Positions 17,388 through 25,671 of a stretch of 64,000 nucleotides of DNA are shown here, piece by piece (position 1 is the first letter of the stretch; every line of letters starts with the position of its first letter). The stretch is from Dokdonella_A sp966248875. GTDB lineage: Bacteria > Pseudomonadota > Gammaproteobacteria > Xanthomonadales > Rhodanobacteraceae. The stretch covers positions 1-64,000 of the forward strand of contig CBINBI010000011.1 of assembly GCA_966248875.1 (NCBI GenBank). The letters run 5' to 3'. A program made the translations under genes and the position numbers. The notes under the pieces were generated by a model that had not been told where the DNA came from, did not search any database, and saw only the letters and a list, made by a program, of their open reading frames with translations.

Positions 17388-17725
17388 ATCTCGTGCTGTT
17401 GTCGAAAATCGCGGCACGGATGCCGCTCTGTTCCTTGCGGGCCCGCGGAGAGCCCGCACCTATTAGAGGTGGCCGGCGACTGCGGGGGTCGCCGGCCGGG
17501 GCGACATCGTTGGGGAGGGGAGGAGATCGATGCCGCCCGAAACGTGGAGCGCCGCCTTCGCGCCGCTCCAGGGGAGCCTTGAGACCTCAATGGGGACGAC
17601 GCAAGGAATTGCAACTCCTCGCAGCGGCCCGATTCCGGCGTGTGACGCAAGTCCCGAGTCGCCTCCCGACGGGAGAAGCTAAAGCGGCGCGCCGCTCCCG
17701 CGGAAGCAGCGCGCCGTCTCCGGCA
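17388..17725 (-). other. Gene-free, hairpin-rich leader between ahpC and ahpD
   Basis: About 340 nt with no supported gene. Perfect inverted repeats include GGCCGGCGAC/GTCGCCGGCC (17471-17480 with 17488-17497), GCGGGC/GCCCGC (17437-17442 with 17452-17457), GCGGCA/TGCCGC (17411-17426) and a GGCGCGC stem just past the ahpC stop (about 17685-17715). It does not match RNase P, tmRNA or SRP RNA hallmarks that I know. A plus-strand 50-codon frame at 17530-17682 has a strong GGGGAGGGGAGGAG upstream but no recognisable product. Confidence 0.5.
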
Positions 17726-18268
17726 TCACGCCGCCTTCAGCACCTCGTCGCCCTTGTTCCAGTTGCACGGACAGAGCTCGTCGGTCTGCAACGCATCGAG
17801 CACGCGCAGGACTTCCTGCGGGTTACGGCCGACGCTGCCGTCCGTGACGTAGGCGAAGCGGATCACGCCGTCCGGGTCGACCAGGAACGTCGCGCGCTTG
17901 GCAACGCCCTCTTCCTCATCGAGGATGCCGAGCGCGCTCGACAGGCGCTTGGCCGTGTCGGCGAGCATCGGGAACGGCAGGTTCCTGAGGTCCTTGTGAT
18001 CGCGGCGCCAGGCAAGGTGCACGAACTCGGTGTCCGTCGATGCTGCCAGCACCTGGCAGTCACGATCGGCGAACTGCGCGTTGAGGTCCGCGAAGCCCTT
18101 GATCTCGGTCGGGCAGACGAACGTGAAATCCTTCGGGTAGAAGAACACGAGCGTCCACTTGCCCTTGTACGTGTCGTTGTCGATGTCGGCGAACGCGGTA
18201 TCAAGATTGTCGATACCCACGGTCGCCTTGAGCTTGAATTGGGGGAACTTGTCGCCGACAGTCAGCAT
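17726..18268 (-). CDS. ahpC: AhpC-type peroxiredoxin
   Basis: A 180-residue thioredoxin-fold peroxidase that reduces H2O2, organic hydroperoxides and peroxynitrite in the cytoplasm. Peroxidatic Cys52 lies in FTFVCPTEI. The C-terminal DELCPCNW motif gives Cys166 and Cys168, the three-cysteine arrangement of mycobacterial AhpC, which is recycled by AhpD rather than AhpF. That partner is encoded downstream on the same strand. The gene is divergent from oxyR, and the shared 206-bp region holds an OxyR-like operator and a TTGACT -35-like hexamer (18410-18405). The regulation is inferred from this arrangement. Confidence 0.96.
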   Translation of the reverse strand: MLTVGDKFPQFKLKATVGIDNLDTAFADIDNDTYKGKWTLVFFYPKDFTFVCPTEIKGFADLNAQFADRDCQVLAASTDTEFVHLAWRRDHKDLRNLPFPMLADTAKRLSSALGILDEEEGVAKRATFLVDPDGVIRFAYVTDGSVGRNPQEVLRVLDALQTDELCPCNWNKGDEVLKAA

Positions 18269-18369
18269 GGTGTGTCGCTCCAGAGTCGAGTGGATGAAAA
18301 GGGGCTAAGGGTTGCGCCGCGACCTCGCGAGGCTGCAGCGCCACGATCAGGAAGATAGGGCCCGCCTTC

Positions 18370-18406
18370 CTATCGTTCAAATCGATTGTTAGAATCAATT
18401 CGATAG
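18370..18406. promoter_or_regulatory. Probable OxyR operator between ahpC and oxyR
   Basis: The 37-bp stretch begins CTATCG and ends CGATAG. Inside it ATCG-N7-CGAT (18372-18386) has exactly the tetranucleotide spacing of an OxyR half-site (ATAG-N7-CTAT in E. coli). The second half is degenerate. Its AT-rich composition stands out in this GC-rich DNA and its place in the ahpC/oxyR divergent region supports the call. Confidence 0.65.
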
Positions 18407-18474
18407 TCAATGTGAATCGGGCGGCCCGATCCGCCCGCAGCGGCGAAGCATCGCCGTGCATCCGCGGAGCCCCG

Positions 18475-19476
18475 ATGAATCTGCGCGATCTTCGATATCT
18501 GGTTGCCCTCGCCGAACACAAGCACTTCGGCCGCGCGGCGGCGGCGAGCTTCGTCAGCCAGCCGACGCTGTCGACGCAGATCAGGAAGCTCGAGGAAGAG
18601 CTCGGTGTCCCGCTCGTCGAGCGCACCCCGCGCAAGGTGCTGCTGACCGAGGTCGGGCACGAGATCGCGCAGCGTGCCCGCGAGGTGCTGAACGAAGTCG
18701 AGCAGATCCGGCAGATCGCACGGCGCACGAAGGATCCGGAGTCCGGCACGGTCCGGCTCGGCATCTTTCCGACGCTCGGGCCGTATCTCCTGCCGCACGT
18801 GATTCCGCGCATCCGCGAGCGCTTTCCGCGGCTCGAGCTGCTGCTCGTCGAGGAAAAGACCGAGACGGTGCTGCGGCAGCTCCGCGAAGGCCGACTCGAT
18901 GCCGGCGTGCTCGCGCTGCCGATCCACGATGATCAGCTGCACCAGGAGTTCCTGTTCGAGGAGCCGTTCCTGCTGGCGGTGCCCGAGCACCACAAGCTCG
19001 CCGCGCGCAAGCAGCTCAAGCTCGACGATCTTGCGGACCAGAGCCTTCTGCTGCTCGAGGAAGGCCACTGCCTGCGCGACCAGGCGCTCGAGGTCTGCCA
19101 GCTCTCCGGCGCGGCCGAGAAGAGCGGATTCCGCGCGACCAGCCTGGAGACGCTGCGCCAGATGGTTGCCGCGAACGTCGGCGTCACACTGCTGCCGACG
19201 CTGGCGGTGAAGCCGCCGGTCGCGCAGTCGGCCGACATTCACCTGATCGAGTTCCGCGGCCATGCGCCGAGCCGCCGCATCGCGATGGTCTGGCGCAAGA
19301 GCTCGGCCATGGCCTCGTTTCTGAAGCGGCTCGCGCAGTTGTTCGTGCTGCCGCGCGAGCTGCTCGATCCGCACTCGGCGTGCAGCGCGAACGGCCATGG
19401 CGCGCGGCTGCGCCCGTCGGCCGGCGCGAACGGCAGGGACGCGAAAAAACGCAGGCCGGCTGCCGGCAACCGTTGA
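18475..19476 (+). CDS. oxyR: Hydrogen-peroxide-sensing LysR regulator OxyR
   Basis: A 333-residue LysR-type regulator. The winged helix-turn-helix occupies about residues 1-60 (FGRAAAASFVSQPTLSTQI). In the sensor domain GHCLRDQALEVC places cysteines at 199 and 208, the same positions as the redox switch of E. coli OxyR, so disulfide-based peroxide sensing is expected. The start at 18475 is preceded by GGAG and gives the standard N-terminus MNLRDLRYLVALAEH. The last about 30 residues are a basic, low-complexity extension. It is divergent from ahpC and probably activates ahpC and represses itself, as in related species. Confidence 0.96.
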   Translation: MNLRDLRYLVALAEHKHFGRAAAASFVSQPTLSTQIRKLEEELGVPLVERTPRKVLLTEVGHEIAQRAREVLNEVEQIRQIARRTKDPESGTVRLGIFPTLGPYLLPHVIPRIRERFPRLELLLVEEKTETVLRQLREGRLDAGVLALPIHDDQLHQEFLFEEPFLLAVPEHHKLAARKQLKLDDLADQSLLLLEEGHCLRDQALEVCQLSGAAEKSGFRATSLETLRQMVAANVGVTLLPTLAVKPPVAQSADIHLIEFRGHAPSRRIAMVWRKSSAMASFLKRLAQLFVLPRELLDPHSACSANGHGARLRPSAGANGRDAKKRRPAAGNR

Positions 19477-19631
19477 TCGCACGCGTTCCGCTGCCGCGCG
19501 CCGTGCGATAGACGCCGCGCATCGAACCCATCGCATCTATCAATTTCAATCGCGGCGGACGGGGCGGTACGCTGCGCTCAAGCCGCGCTGTGCCGCGGCG
19601 CCATCTCCAGCCACAAGCCACGAGGTGTCAC

Positions 19632-20054
19632 ATGAGCAATCTCAAGGGAACCCGCACCGAAGCCAATCTCAAGGCCGCGTTTGCGGGCGAATCGCAGGCG
19701 AACCGCCGCTCTCTCTATTTCGCCCAGAAGGCCGACGTTGAAGGCCACAACGACGTCGCCGCCGTGTTCCGCTCGACGGCCGAAGGCGAAACCGGCCATG
19801 CGCACGGCCATCTCGAGTATCTCGAGGCGGTCGGCGATCCCGCGACGGGACTTCCGTTCGGCGACACGGCGTCGAACCTCAAGACCGCGATCGCCGGCGA
19901 GACGCACGAATACACCGACATGTATCCCGGCATGGCCAAGGCCGCGCGCGAGGAAGGCTTCGAGGAGATCGCCGACTGGTTCGAGACGCTCGCGAAAGCC
20001 GAACGCTCGCACGCCAACCGCTTCTCCAAGGCGCTGAACGAAATCGGCGGCTGA
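19632..20054 (+). CDS. Rubrerythrin (diiron domain only)
   Basis: A 140-residue ferritin-like diiron protein. Paired glutamate/histidine motifs supply the metal ligands: GESQANRRS, ExxH in EGETGHAHGH, GETHEYTDMY, and ExxH in KAERSHANRF. The C-terminal rubredoxin domain of classical rubrerythrins is absent, so electrons must come from another protein, plausibly the iron-sulfur oxidoreductase next door. Family members reduce hydrogen peroxide. Start at 19632 follows GAGGTG. The rubrerythrin, Fe-S oxidoreductase and DUF3501 order is a recurrent cluster in aerobic proteobacteria; its place beside oxyR and ahpC fits peroxide defence. Confidence 0.93.
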   Translation: MSNLKGTRTEANLKAAFAGESQANRRSLYFAQKADVEGHNDVAAVFRSTAEGETGHAHGHLEYLEAVGDPATGLPFGDTASNLKTAIAGETHEYTDMYPGMAKAAREEGFEEIADWFETLAKAERSHANRFSKALNEIGG

Positions 20055-20094
20055 TCGGCCGGCATCTTTCTTCTCCCGTTGCGAGGGAGCGCCA

Positions 20095-20175
20095 CTCCGG
20101 ATCGAATCCGGAGCCTGATACGGATGAGGGCGGCTCGCGGCTGCCCTCATCCCGTTCTCTCCCGTGAGCGGAGAG
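20095..20175. repeat. Three consecutive perfect hairpins between rubrerythrin and Fe-S gene
   Basis: CTCCGGAT-CGA-ATCCGGAG (20095-20113), GATGAGGGC-N11-GCCCTCATC (20123-20151) and CTCTCC-N7-GGAGAG (20157-20175) follow one another. None has a T-run, so they are not intrinsic terminators. They could stabilise the rubrerythrin mRNA or belong to a mobile palindromic repeat family. Confidence 0.7.
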
Positions 20176-20209
20176 GCCAGAACGCGCGCGCATTCCGGAA
20201 GACACCACA

Positions 20210-21577
20210 ATGGCGATCGAAACCCCGGCCGTCCGCGAAACCACGTCCATCCGCGAAGGCAGCCTCGAAGCGCCGACGCGCCACCCGCTCGACTGGAAGA
20301 ACCCAGAGTTCTACGACCAGGACGCGATCGACCGCGAGCTGCACCGCGTCTTCGACATCTGCCACGGCTGCCGCCGCTGCGTCAGTCTCTGCAACGCGTT
20401 TCCGACGCTGTTCGATCTCGTCGACGAATCCTCGACGATGGAAGTGGATGGCGTGTCCAAGGCGGACTACGCGAAGGTCGTCGACCAGTGCTACCTCTGC
20501 GACCTCTGCTACCAGACGAAATGCCCCTACGTGCCGCCGCATCCGTGGAACGTCGATTTTCCGCACCTGATGCTGCGCGCGAAGGCGGCGCGCCACAGGC
20601 GCGGCGAGACGAAGCTCGGGTCGAAGCTGCTTTCCGACACGACGAAGGTCGGCAAGCTCGCGACGATTCCGGTCGTCGTGGAGGCGGTGAACGCGGGCAA
20701 CCGCGCCAGGCCGATGCGCAAGCTGCTCGACAAGGCTCTCGGCGTGCATCCCGACGCACGCCTGCCGACGTTCGACGCGCGTACTGCACGGCGGCGGCTG
20801 AAGCACGTGGATGGCTCGAACGCGAAAGCCGTCGTGCCGGCCGGCCGCACGCGCGGCAAGGTCGCCCTGTTCGTGACCTGCTACTGCAACTATTCGCATC
20901 CCTCGTCGGTGGAGGATCTCGCCGCAGTACTGCGCCACAACGGCATCGCCGTGAAGCTGGTCGAGCGCGAAGTCTGCTGCGGCATGCCCAAGCTCGAGCT
21001 CGGCGATCTCGACACCGTCGCGAAGTACAAGGAGACGAACATCCCCGTGCTCACCGCGGCGGTACGCGACGGCTGGGACGTCACGGCCGCGATTCCGTCC
21101 TGCGTGCTGATGTTCCGCCAGGAGCTGCCGCTGATGTTTCCGGACGACGACGACGTCCAGCTCGTCAAGCGCCACGTCTTCGACCCGTTCGAATATCTCT
21201 GGCAGCGGCACCAGGCGGGATTGCTCAAGACGGAATTTCCGCATCCGCTCGGCAAGGTGGCCTGGCACGCGCCCTGCCATCAGCGCGTGCAGAACATCGG
21301 CCCGAAGACGCGCGACGTGCTCGCGCTTGTCCCCGGCACCGAGGTCGTCGCGATCGAGCGCTGCTCGGGCCACGACGGCACGTACGGCGTCAAATCGGCG
21401 ACCTATCCGATCGCACGCAAGATCGCGCGGCCCGTTGAAAGCCGCATCACCCAGGCCGCACCCGATCACTTTGCGAGCGATTGCCCGATGGCGGCGTCGC
21501 ACCTCGCGCACGGCATGAACGACAAGCCGGCGGCCGAAAGCCCGATCAGCCTGCTGCGCCACGCGTACGGGATCTGA
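20210..21577 (+). CDS. Fe-S oxidoreductase of the GlpC/HdrD type
   Basis: A 455-residue protein. Two ferredoxin-type cluster motifs near the N-terminus (CHGCRRCVSLC at about residue 51 and CYLCDLCYQTKCP at about 93) bind [4Fe-4S] clusters. The C-terminal half has two cysteine-rich CCG-like domains (CCGMPKLELGD, and WHAPCHQRVQNIG with ERCSGHDGTYG), as in heterodisulfide reductase subunit D and GlpC. It probably passes electrons to the adjacent rubrerythrin, which lacks its own rubredoxin domain; this is inferred from gene order. DUF3501 follows 51 bp downstream. No membrane segment is evident. Confidence 0.9.
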   Translation: MAIETPAVRETTSIREGSLEAPTRHPLDWKNPEFYDQDAIDRELHRVFDICHGCRRCVSLCNAFPTLFDLVDESSTMEVDGVSKADYAKVVDQCYLCDLCYQTKCPYVPPHPWNVDFPHLMLRAKAARHRRGETKLGSKLLSDTTKVGKLATIPVVVEAVNAGNRARPMRKLLDKALGVHPDARLPTFDARTARRRLKHVDGSNAKAVVPAGRTRGKVALFVTCYCNYSHPSSVEDLAAVLRHNGIAVKLVEREVCCGMPKLELGDLDTVAKYKETNIPVLTAAVRDGWDVTAAIPSCVLMFRQELPLMFPDDDDVQLVKRHVFDPFEYLWQRHQAGLLKTEFPHPLGKVAWHAPCHQRVQNIGPKTRDVLALVPGTEVVAIERCSGHDGTYGVKSATYPIARKIARPVESRITQAAPDHFASDCPMAASHLAHGMNDKPAAESPISLLRHAYGI

Positions 21578-21628
21578 TGATTCATTCCCCTCTTCCGAAC
21601 GCCGGGAGACGGAAAAGCGAAAGACACG

Positions 21629-22210
21629 ATGAAAAAGCTCACGCACGCCGATCTCTGGAAGCTCGAAGACTATGCGCGCGAACGCGCCGCCTTCCGCGCG
21701 AGGGTCATCGCGCACAAGAAGAACCGCACGGTCCATCTCGGCGAGCACGTCACGCTCGTATTCGAGGACCGCCTGACGATCCAGTACCAGGTGCAGGAAA
21801 TGCTGCGCATCGAGCGCATCTTCGAGCCGCAGGCGATCGACGAGGAGCTAGGTGCCTACAACCCGCTGATCCCGGACGGCACGAATCTCAAGGCGACGAT
21901 GCTGATCGAGTACGAGGATGTCGAGGTGCGCAAGCGCGAGCTCGAGCGGCTGCGCGGCATCGAGGACATGATCGCGCTCGAGATCGGCAGCGAGCCGCCG
22001 ATACTCGCGATCGCCGACGAGGATCTCGAGCGCAGCAACGAGACGAAGACCTCGGCCGTGCACTTCCTGCGTTTCGAGCTTCCACCGGCGGCGACGGCAC
22101 GACTGCGCGCGGGCGATCCGCTCTCGTTTGCCGTCGAGCACCCGCACTATTCCGCCCGCGCGACCACAACGCCGACCGTGCGCGAGGCGCTGCTCGCCGA
22201 TCTCGACTGA
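21629..22210 (+). CDS. DUF3501 family protein
   Basis: A 193-residue soluble protein of unknown biochemical role. The start KKLTHADLWKLEDYARER and the middle LEDRLTIQYQVQEMLRIER-type region match DUF3501, which is usually encoded with rubrerythrin and a GlpC-like Fe-S protein as here. The chain is charged, with two helix-rich stretches and no cysteine motif, so it is unlikely to carry a metal cluster. It is probably the third gene of the rubrerythrin operon and may aid assembly or electron transfer; that is a guess from context. Confidence 0.88.
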   Translation: MKKLTHADLWKLEDYARERAAFRARVIAHKKNRTVHLGEHVTLVFEDRLTIQYQVQEMLRIERIFEPQAIDEELGAYNPLIPDGTNLKATMLIEYEDVEVRKRELERLRGIEDMIALEIGSEPPILAIADEDLERSNETKTSAVHFLRFELPPAATARLRAGDPLSFAVEHPHYSARATTTPTVREALLADLD

Positions 22211-22297
22211 GCGCGGCCGGAGGGCCGCCCGGCGCAGCGGGGAGACTCGGCGGCGCGCCGGCATTAAACTCGTGCGCCCTTCTCCGCCCCGCACGAT

Positions 22298-23014
22298 ATG
22301 GACGATCGCGCCCTGCCGACTCTCGCGGACGCCGACGAGACGCACCCCGCATTCCCGCGCTGGCCCGGCATCGCGCCCTTGCCGAACGCGCGCATGATGC
22401 TGCACGTGGGCGCCGAGACGGTGGAGAATTTCCTGGTCGTCGGCGATGCATGGGGACAGCTCGTCGCGCGCACGCTCACGCCCGCTTCGCGAGTGCTCGA
22501 CATCGGCTGCGGCTGCGCACGGACGGCGCGCACGCTTCTTCATCATCCGCATATCGAGGATTACCTCGGCCTCGACGTGATCGCGCCGTACATCGCGTGG
22601 AACACGCGCTTCATCGCTCCGCTGACCGGCGGGCGCTTCCGCTTTGCCCATCTCGACGTGCGCACGCCGCGCTACAACCCCGATGGCGCCATTGCCGCCG
22701 AAGCCGCGCGCTTTCCGGCCGAGGACGGCTCGATGACGCTGGCATTCGCCGCGTCGCTGTTCACGCATCTCCGTGAGCAGGCGGCGCTCCGCTATCTTGC
22801 CGAAGCCGCACGCTGCGTCCGCGCGGGAGGCGTGCTCGTCGCGTCGATCCATGACCGGCCGGCGGCCGGCGAGGTCTTCAGCGGCGACGAGTTTCGCGCG
22901 GACGTGCGGCCGGACTATTTCGTCGCGCTCGCGGCGCAGAGCGGTTGGTCGCACGCCGAAACCGTCGGCGACGTCTGCGGCCAGAAGGCCTTCCTCTTCC
23001 GCCGCGCCGCGTAG
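22298..23014 (+). CDS. Class I SAM-dependent methyltransferase
   Basis: A 238-residue protein. The Rossmann SAM-binding motif VLDIGCGCARTARTL lies at about residues 66-80, with an acidic motif II region (YLGLDVIAPYIAWNT) and a later LAFAASLFTHLREQ segment equivalent to motif IV/post-I of the UbiE/Methyltransf_11 families. The substrate is unknown. The N-terminus has an HPAFPRWPGIAPLP segment reminiscent of methyltransferases acting on sugars or peptides. It stands 88 bp after DUF3501 and 59 bp before the CadC-like regulator with no overlap, so operon membership is uncertain. Confidence 0.87.
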   Translation: MDDRALPTLADADETHPAFPRWPGIAPLPNARMMLHVGAETVENFLVVGDAWGQLVARTLTPASRVLDIGCGCARTARTLLHHPHIEDYLGLDVIAPYIAWNTRFIAPLTGGRFRFAHLDVRTPRYNPDGAIAAEAARFPAEDGSMTLAFAASLFTHLREQAALRYLAEAARCVRAGGVLVASIHDRPAAGEVFSGDEFRADVRPDYFVALAAQSGWSHAETVGDVCGQKAFLFRRAA

Positions 23015-23072
23015 CACGAGGCGCCGGCGAGCCGCTGTTGACACGCATGCCGCGCTGAACGCAAATCCGCGC

Positions 23073-25454
23073 ATGGCCGTCTCCTACCGCTTCGGCGAAT
23101 TCAGGCTGGACCCCGCGACGCGCGAGCTCTGGCGCGGCGACGCGCCTGTCGCCGTGCCGCCGCGCGCGTTCGACTGCATCGTCTACCTGGTCGAGCACCG
23201 CGAGCGCGCCGTCGGGCGCGACGAGCTGATCGCCGCCGTCTGGGGACGCACGGAAACCGGCGACGGCACGCTCGGCCAGACCGTGCTGGCCGCTCGGCGC
23301 GCCCTCGACGACACCGGCAAGGAGCAGCACGCGATCCGCACCGTGTTCCGCTTCGGCTATCACTGGGTCGCGCCGGTCGAAGTCGTCGAGGAATCGCGCG
23401 AAGCGGCAGTGGGTGAAGGCGCATCGCCGCCCGTGTCGTCCGCGGAAACATCTCGCGCGCCGACAAACGACGGTGCGGCACACGCCGCCGACGCCACGGT
23501 GCGATGGCGCGATGGGCGCGTGATCGCGGGCGCGGCGTTCGCCGTCGCGATCCTGCTTGCTGCGGTCCTGTATCTCGCGAGGCGCCCCGATGCGCTGCCC
23601 GCAAGCCCGGATGCCGTCGCTTCGCAAGGCGCGATCGCGCTCGTGCTGCCGGTCACGGTCGACGCCGGCAGCGGCTACGACTGGGTGCGCCTCGGACTCA
23701 TGGACCTGATCGGCGCACGGCTGCGCGCAGCAGGCCTGCCGGTCGTGCCGAGCGACAACGTAGTCGCGCTGACCGGCAGCGCCGGTGAGGATACGGACGC
23801 CACCGATCTCGCGCGCGCGACCGGAGCGACGCTGGTCGTCGATCCGCGCGCGCAATCGGTCGGGGGTCGCTGGCGCGTCACGTTGCGCACCGTGCACGGG
23901 CACGATCCGCCGCTGACTTCGGCGGGCGAATCGGCCGACGTGCTCGCCGCGGCGCGCACCGCGGCGGACGAGCTGGCGCGTCAGCTCGGCTACGCGTCGA
24001 TGCGGACCGTGCCGACGGACGACGATCCGCTCGCTGTCGCCGGCCTCTCGCAACAGATCGAAGCAGCCATGCTGAGCGACCGTCTCGACGCCGCGCGCGC
24101 GCTCGTCGCGAGCGCGACGCCGGAGCAGCGCGAGCAGCCCGAGCTGCGCCTGCGCCTCGCGCAGATCGAATACCAGGCCGGCAATTTCGATGCGGCCCAG
24201 GCGGGCTTCGAGGCAGTCGCGCGCGACGCCTCGGCGGAACAGGACGCCGTGCTGCACGCGCGCGCCGTCACCAATCTCGGCGTGATCGCGGCCATGCGCG
24301 ACGATCCCGCGGTCGCGCGGCGCCGCTTCGACGAGGCGATCGACCTTTTGCGCAGGCAGCACGCACCGGACGCGCTCGGAAAGGCGCTGAACGGCCGCGC
24401 CAACATCAACGGTCTCGAAAATCACTACGACGCCGCTTTGCGCGACTTCGCCGAGGCGCGCGCCGCCTTCGAAGACAGCGGCAACCTGCTCGCGCTTGCC
24501 GTGCTCGATTCCAATCTCGCCGCGATGGACATGCACCGCTATCACTTCGCCGAAGCCGCGCCCGCGTTCCAACGCGCGGCCGAGCGGTTCGCGACCTTCG
24601 GCGTGAACGCGGCCGAGATCAACGCGCTGACCGGCGTCGCCGAGCTCAGGCTCGCGCTGCTCGAGCCCGACGCCGCCCTCGCGACCGAGCCCCGGATCGC
24701 CGAGCTGATCGCCATCGTCGCCGACCCCGCGCGCAAGCGCGCCGGCGAGCTCACGCGCGTCGAAGTGCTCGCCGCGAACGGGCGCCTGCGCGAAGCGACA
24801 CACGGGCTGGAGAAGGCGAGCGCGGATGCGGCGGCCGCGAACGACCGCGCCGCCATCACGCGCGGCCACATGATCGCGGCGCGCCTCGCCGCTGCGCGCG
24901 GCGACGCACAGCTCGCCGCCGCCGAAGCCGAGGCGGCCTTGCAACGCGCGACCGTCGCGGACGACGCCCGTGAGCGGGCGCGCATGTTTCGCCTGCGCAT
25001 CCGCGCGCTGCTCGACTCCGGCCAGCCGGCCGCGGCCGAAACGGCGCTGCGGGCGTTTTTGGCCTTCGCCGACGAGGACGGTGCGCCGCCGGTGCGCTTC
25101 TATGCGCATCTCGCGAGTGCCGACTGCGCGGCAGCCCGCGGCGAGCCGTCCGCCGGCACGATGTACGCCGACGCTCTCGCCGAAGCCGACGCGCTCCGCA
25201 TTCCGATCGATGTCCGCGAAGCCGTCGAGGCGTACTCGGCCTGGCAGGTCCGGAACGGGGACCTTGCCGGCGCCAGCGCCGCGGCCGAGCGTGTCGCCGG
25301 CTGGGCGGCGCGCGACTACGGGAGCGCGCTGGTGCAACTGCGCGTCCAGCGCGCGCTCGGCGACGAGACGCTCTGGCGCTCGGCACTGACGCGCGCCCTC
25401 GCGCTGGCCGGTGAGCGTGTGGTACCGGCCGAGCTTTCGGCTGCGATGCCCTGA
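23073..25454 (+). CDS. CadC-like membrane transcriptional regulator with TPR-type periplasmic region
   Basis: A 793-residue protein. Residues about 5-100 form an OmpR/PhoB-type winged helix (FGEFRLDPATRELWRG, then RFGYHWVAP). There is no receiver domain. One transmembrane helix lies at about 150-170 (AAFAVAILLAAVLYLA). The long remainder is helical with tetratricopeptide-like repeats from about 330 onward (for example LGVIAAMRDDPAVARRRF, LNGRANINGLENHYD). Such proteins bind DNA on the cytoplasmic side and sense signals outside. The start at 23073 begins exactly at the winged helix but lacks a strong ribosome binding site. Its target is not evident. Confidence 0.88.
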   Translation: MAVSYRFGEFRLDPATRELWRGDAPVAVPPRAFDCIVYLVEHRERAVGRDELIAAVWGRTETGDGTLGQTVLAARRALDDTGKEQHAIRTVFRFGYHWVAPVEVVEESREAAVGEGASPPVSSAETSRAPTNDGAAHAADATVRWRDGRVIAGAAFAVAILLAAVLYLARRPDALPASPDAVASQGAIALVLPVTVDAGSGYDWVRLGLMDLIGARLRAAGLPVVPSDNVVALTGSAGEDTDATDLARATGATLVVDPRAQSVGGRWRVTLRTVHGHDPPLTSAGESADVLAAARTAADELARQLGYASMRTVPTDDDPLAVAGLSQQIEAAMLSDRLDAARALVASATPEQREQPELRLRLAQIEYQAGNFDAAQAGFEAVARDASAEQDAVLHARAVTNLGVIAAMRDDPAVARRRFDEAIDLLRRQHAPDALGKALNGRANINGLENHYDAALRDFAEARAAFEDSGNLLALAVLDSNLAAMDMHRYHFAEAAPAFQRAAERFATFGVNAAEINALTGVAELRLALLEPDAALATEPRIAELIAIVADPARKRAGELTRVEVLAANGRLREATHGLEKASADAAAANDRAAITRGHMIAARLAAARGDAQLAAAEAEAALQRATVADDARERARMFRLRIRALLDSGQPAAAETALRAFLAFADEDGAPPVRFYAHLASADCAAARGEPSAGTMYADALAEADALRIPIDVREAVEAYSAWQVRNGDLAGASAAAERVAGWAARDYGSALVQLRVQRALGDETLWRSALTRALALAGERVVPAELSAAMP

Positions 25455-25671
25455 AGCCGAAGCCTCCGGCGGCTGCGCCTCTGATGGCGCTCGTCAGGCG
25501 CATTGCCGCCTGCCACGACGAAACGCCGAAGCGAGGTGAAACTCCGCCGGAAGCGCTTGACGCACAAGGGCCTTGATGCGAAACAAACGCGTCGCGAACG
25601 AAACGGACATGCGCGGCCCGAGCCCGGCTCGCATGCTGGCCGGCGGTCCTTCCGCTTGTGGAGATTCCTTC

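Noticed and set aside
17530..17682. A 50-codon plus-strand ORF with a strong GGGGAGGGGAGGAG upstream
   Set aside because: Product is low complexity with no family resemblance, and the region is better read as the ahpC-ahpD leader on the other strand.
17388..17725. Possible 6S RNA, because of CCCCTGGAGC and GGCGGCATCGATCTCC on the minus strand
   Set aside because: The spacing between these strings is about 60 nt, too short, and no long central-bubble helix can be drawn.
19477..19631. ATCG/CTATC tetramers upstream of rubrerythrin as a second OxyR site
   Set aside because: Spacing does not fit ATAG-N7-CTAT half-sites; too weak to annotate.
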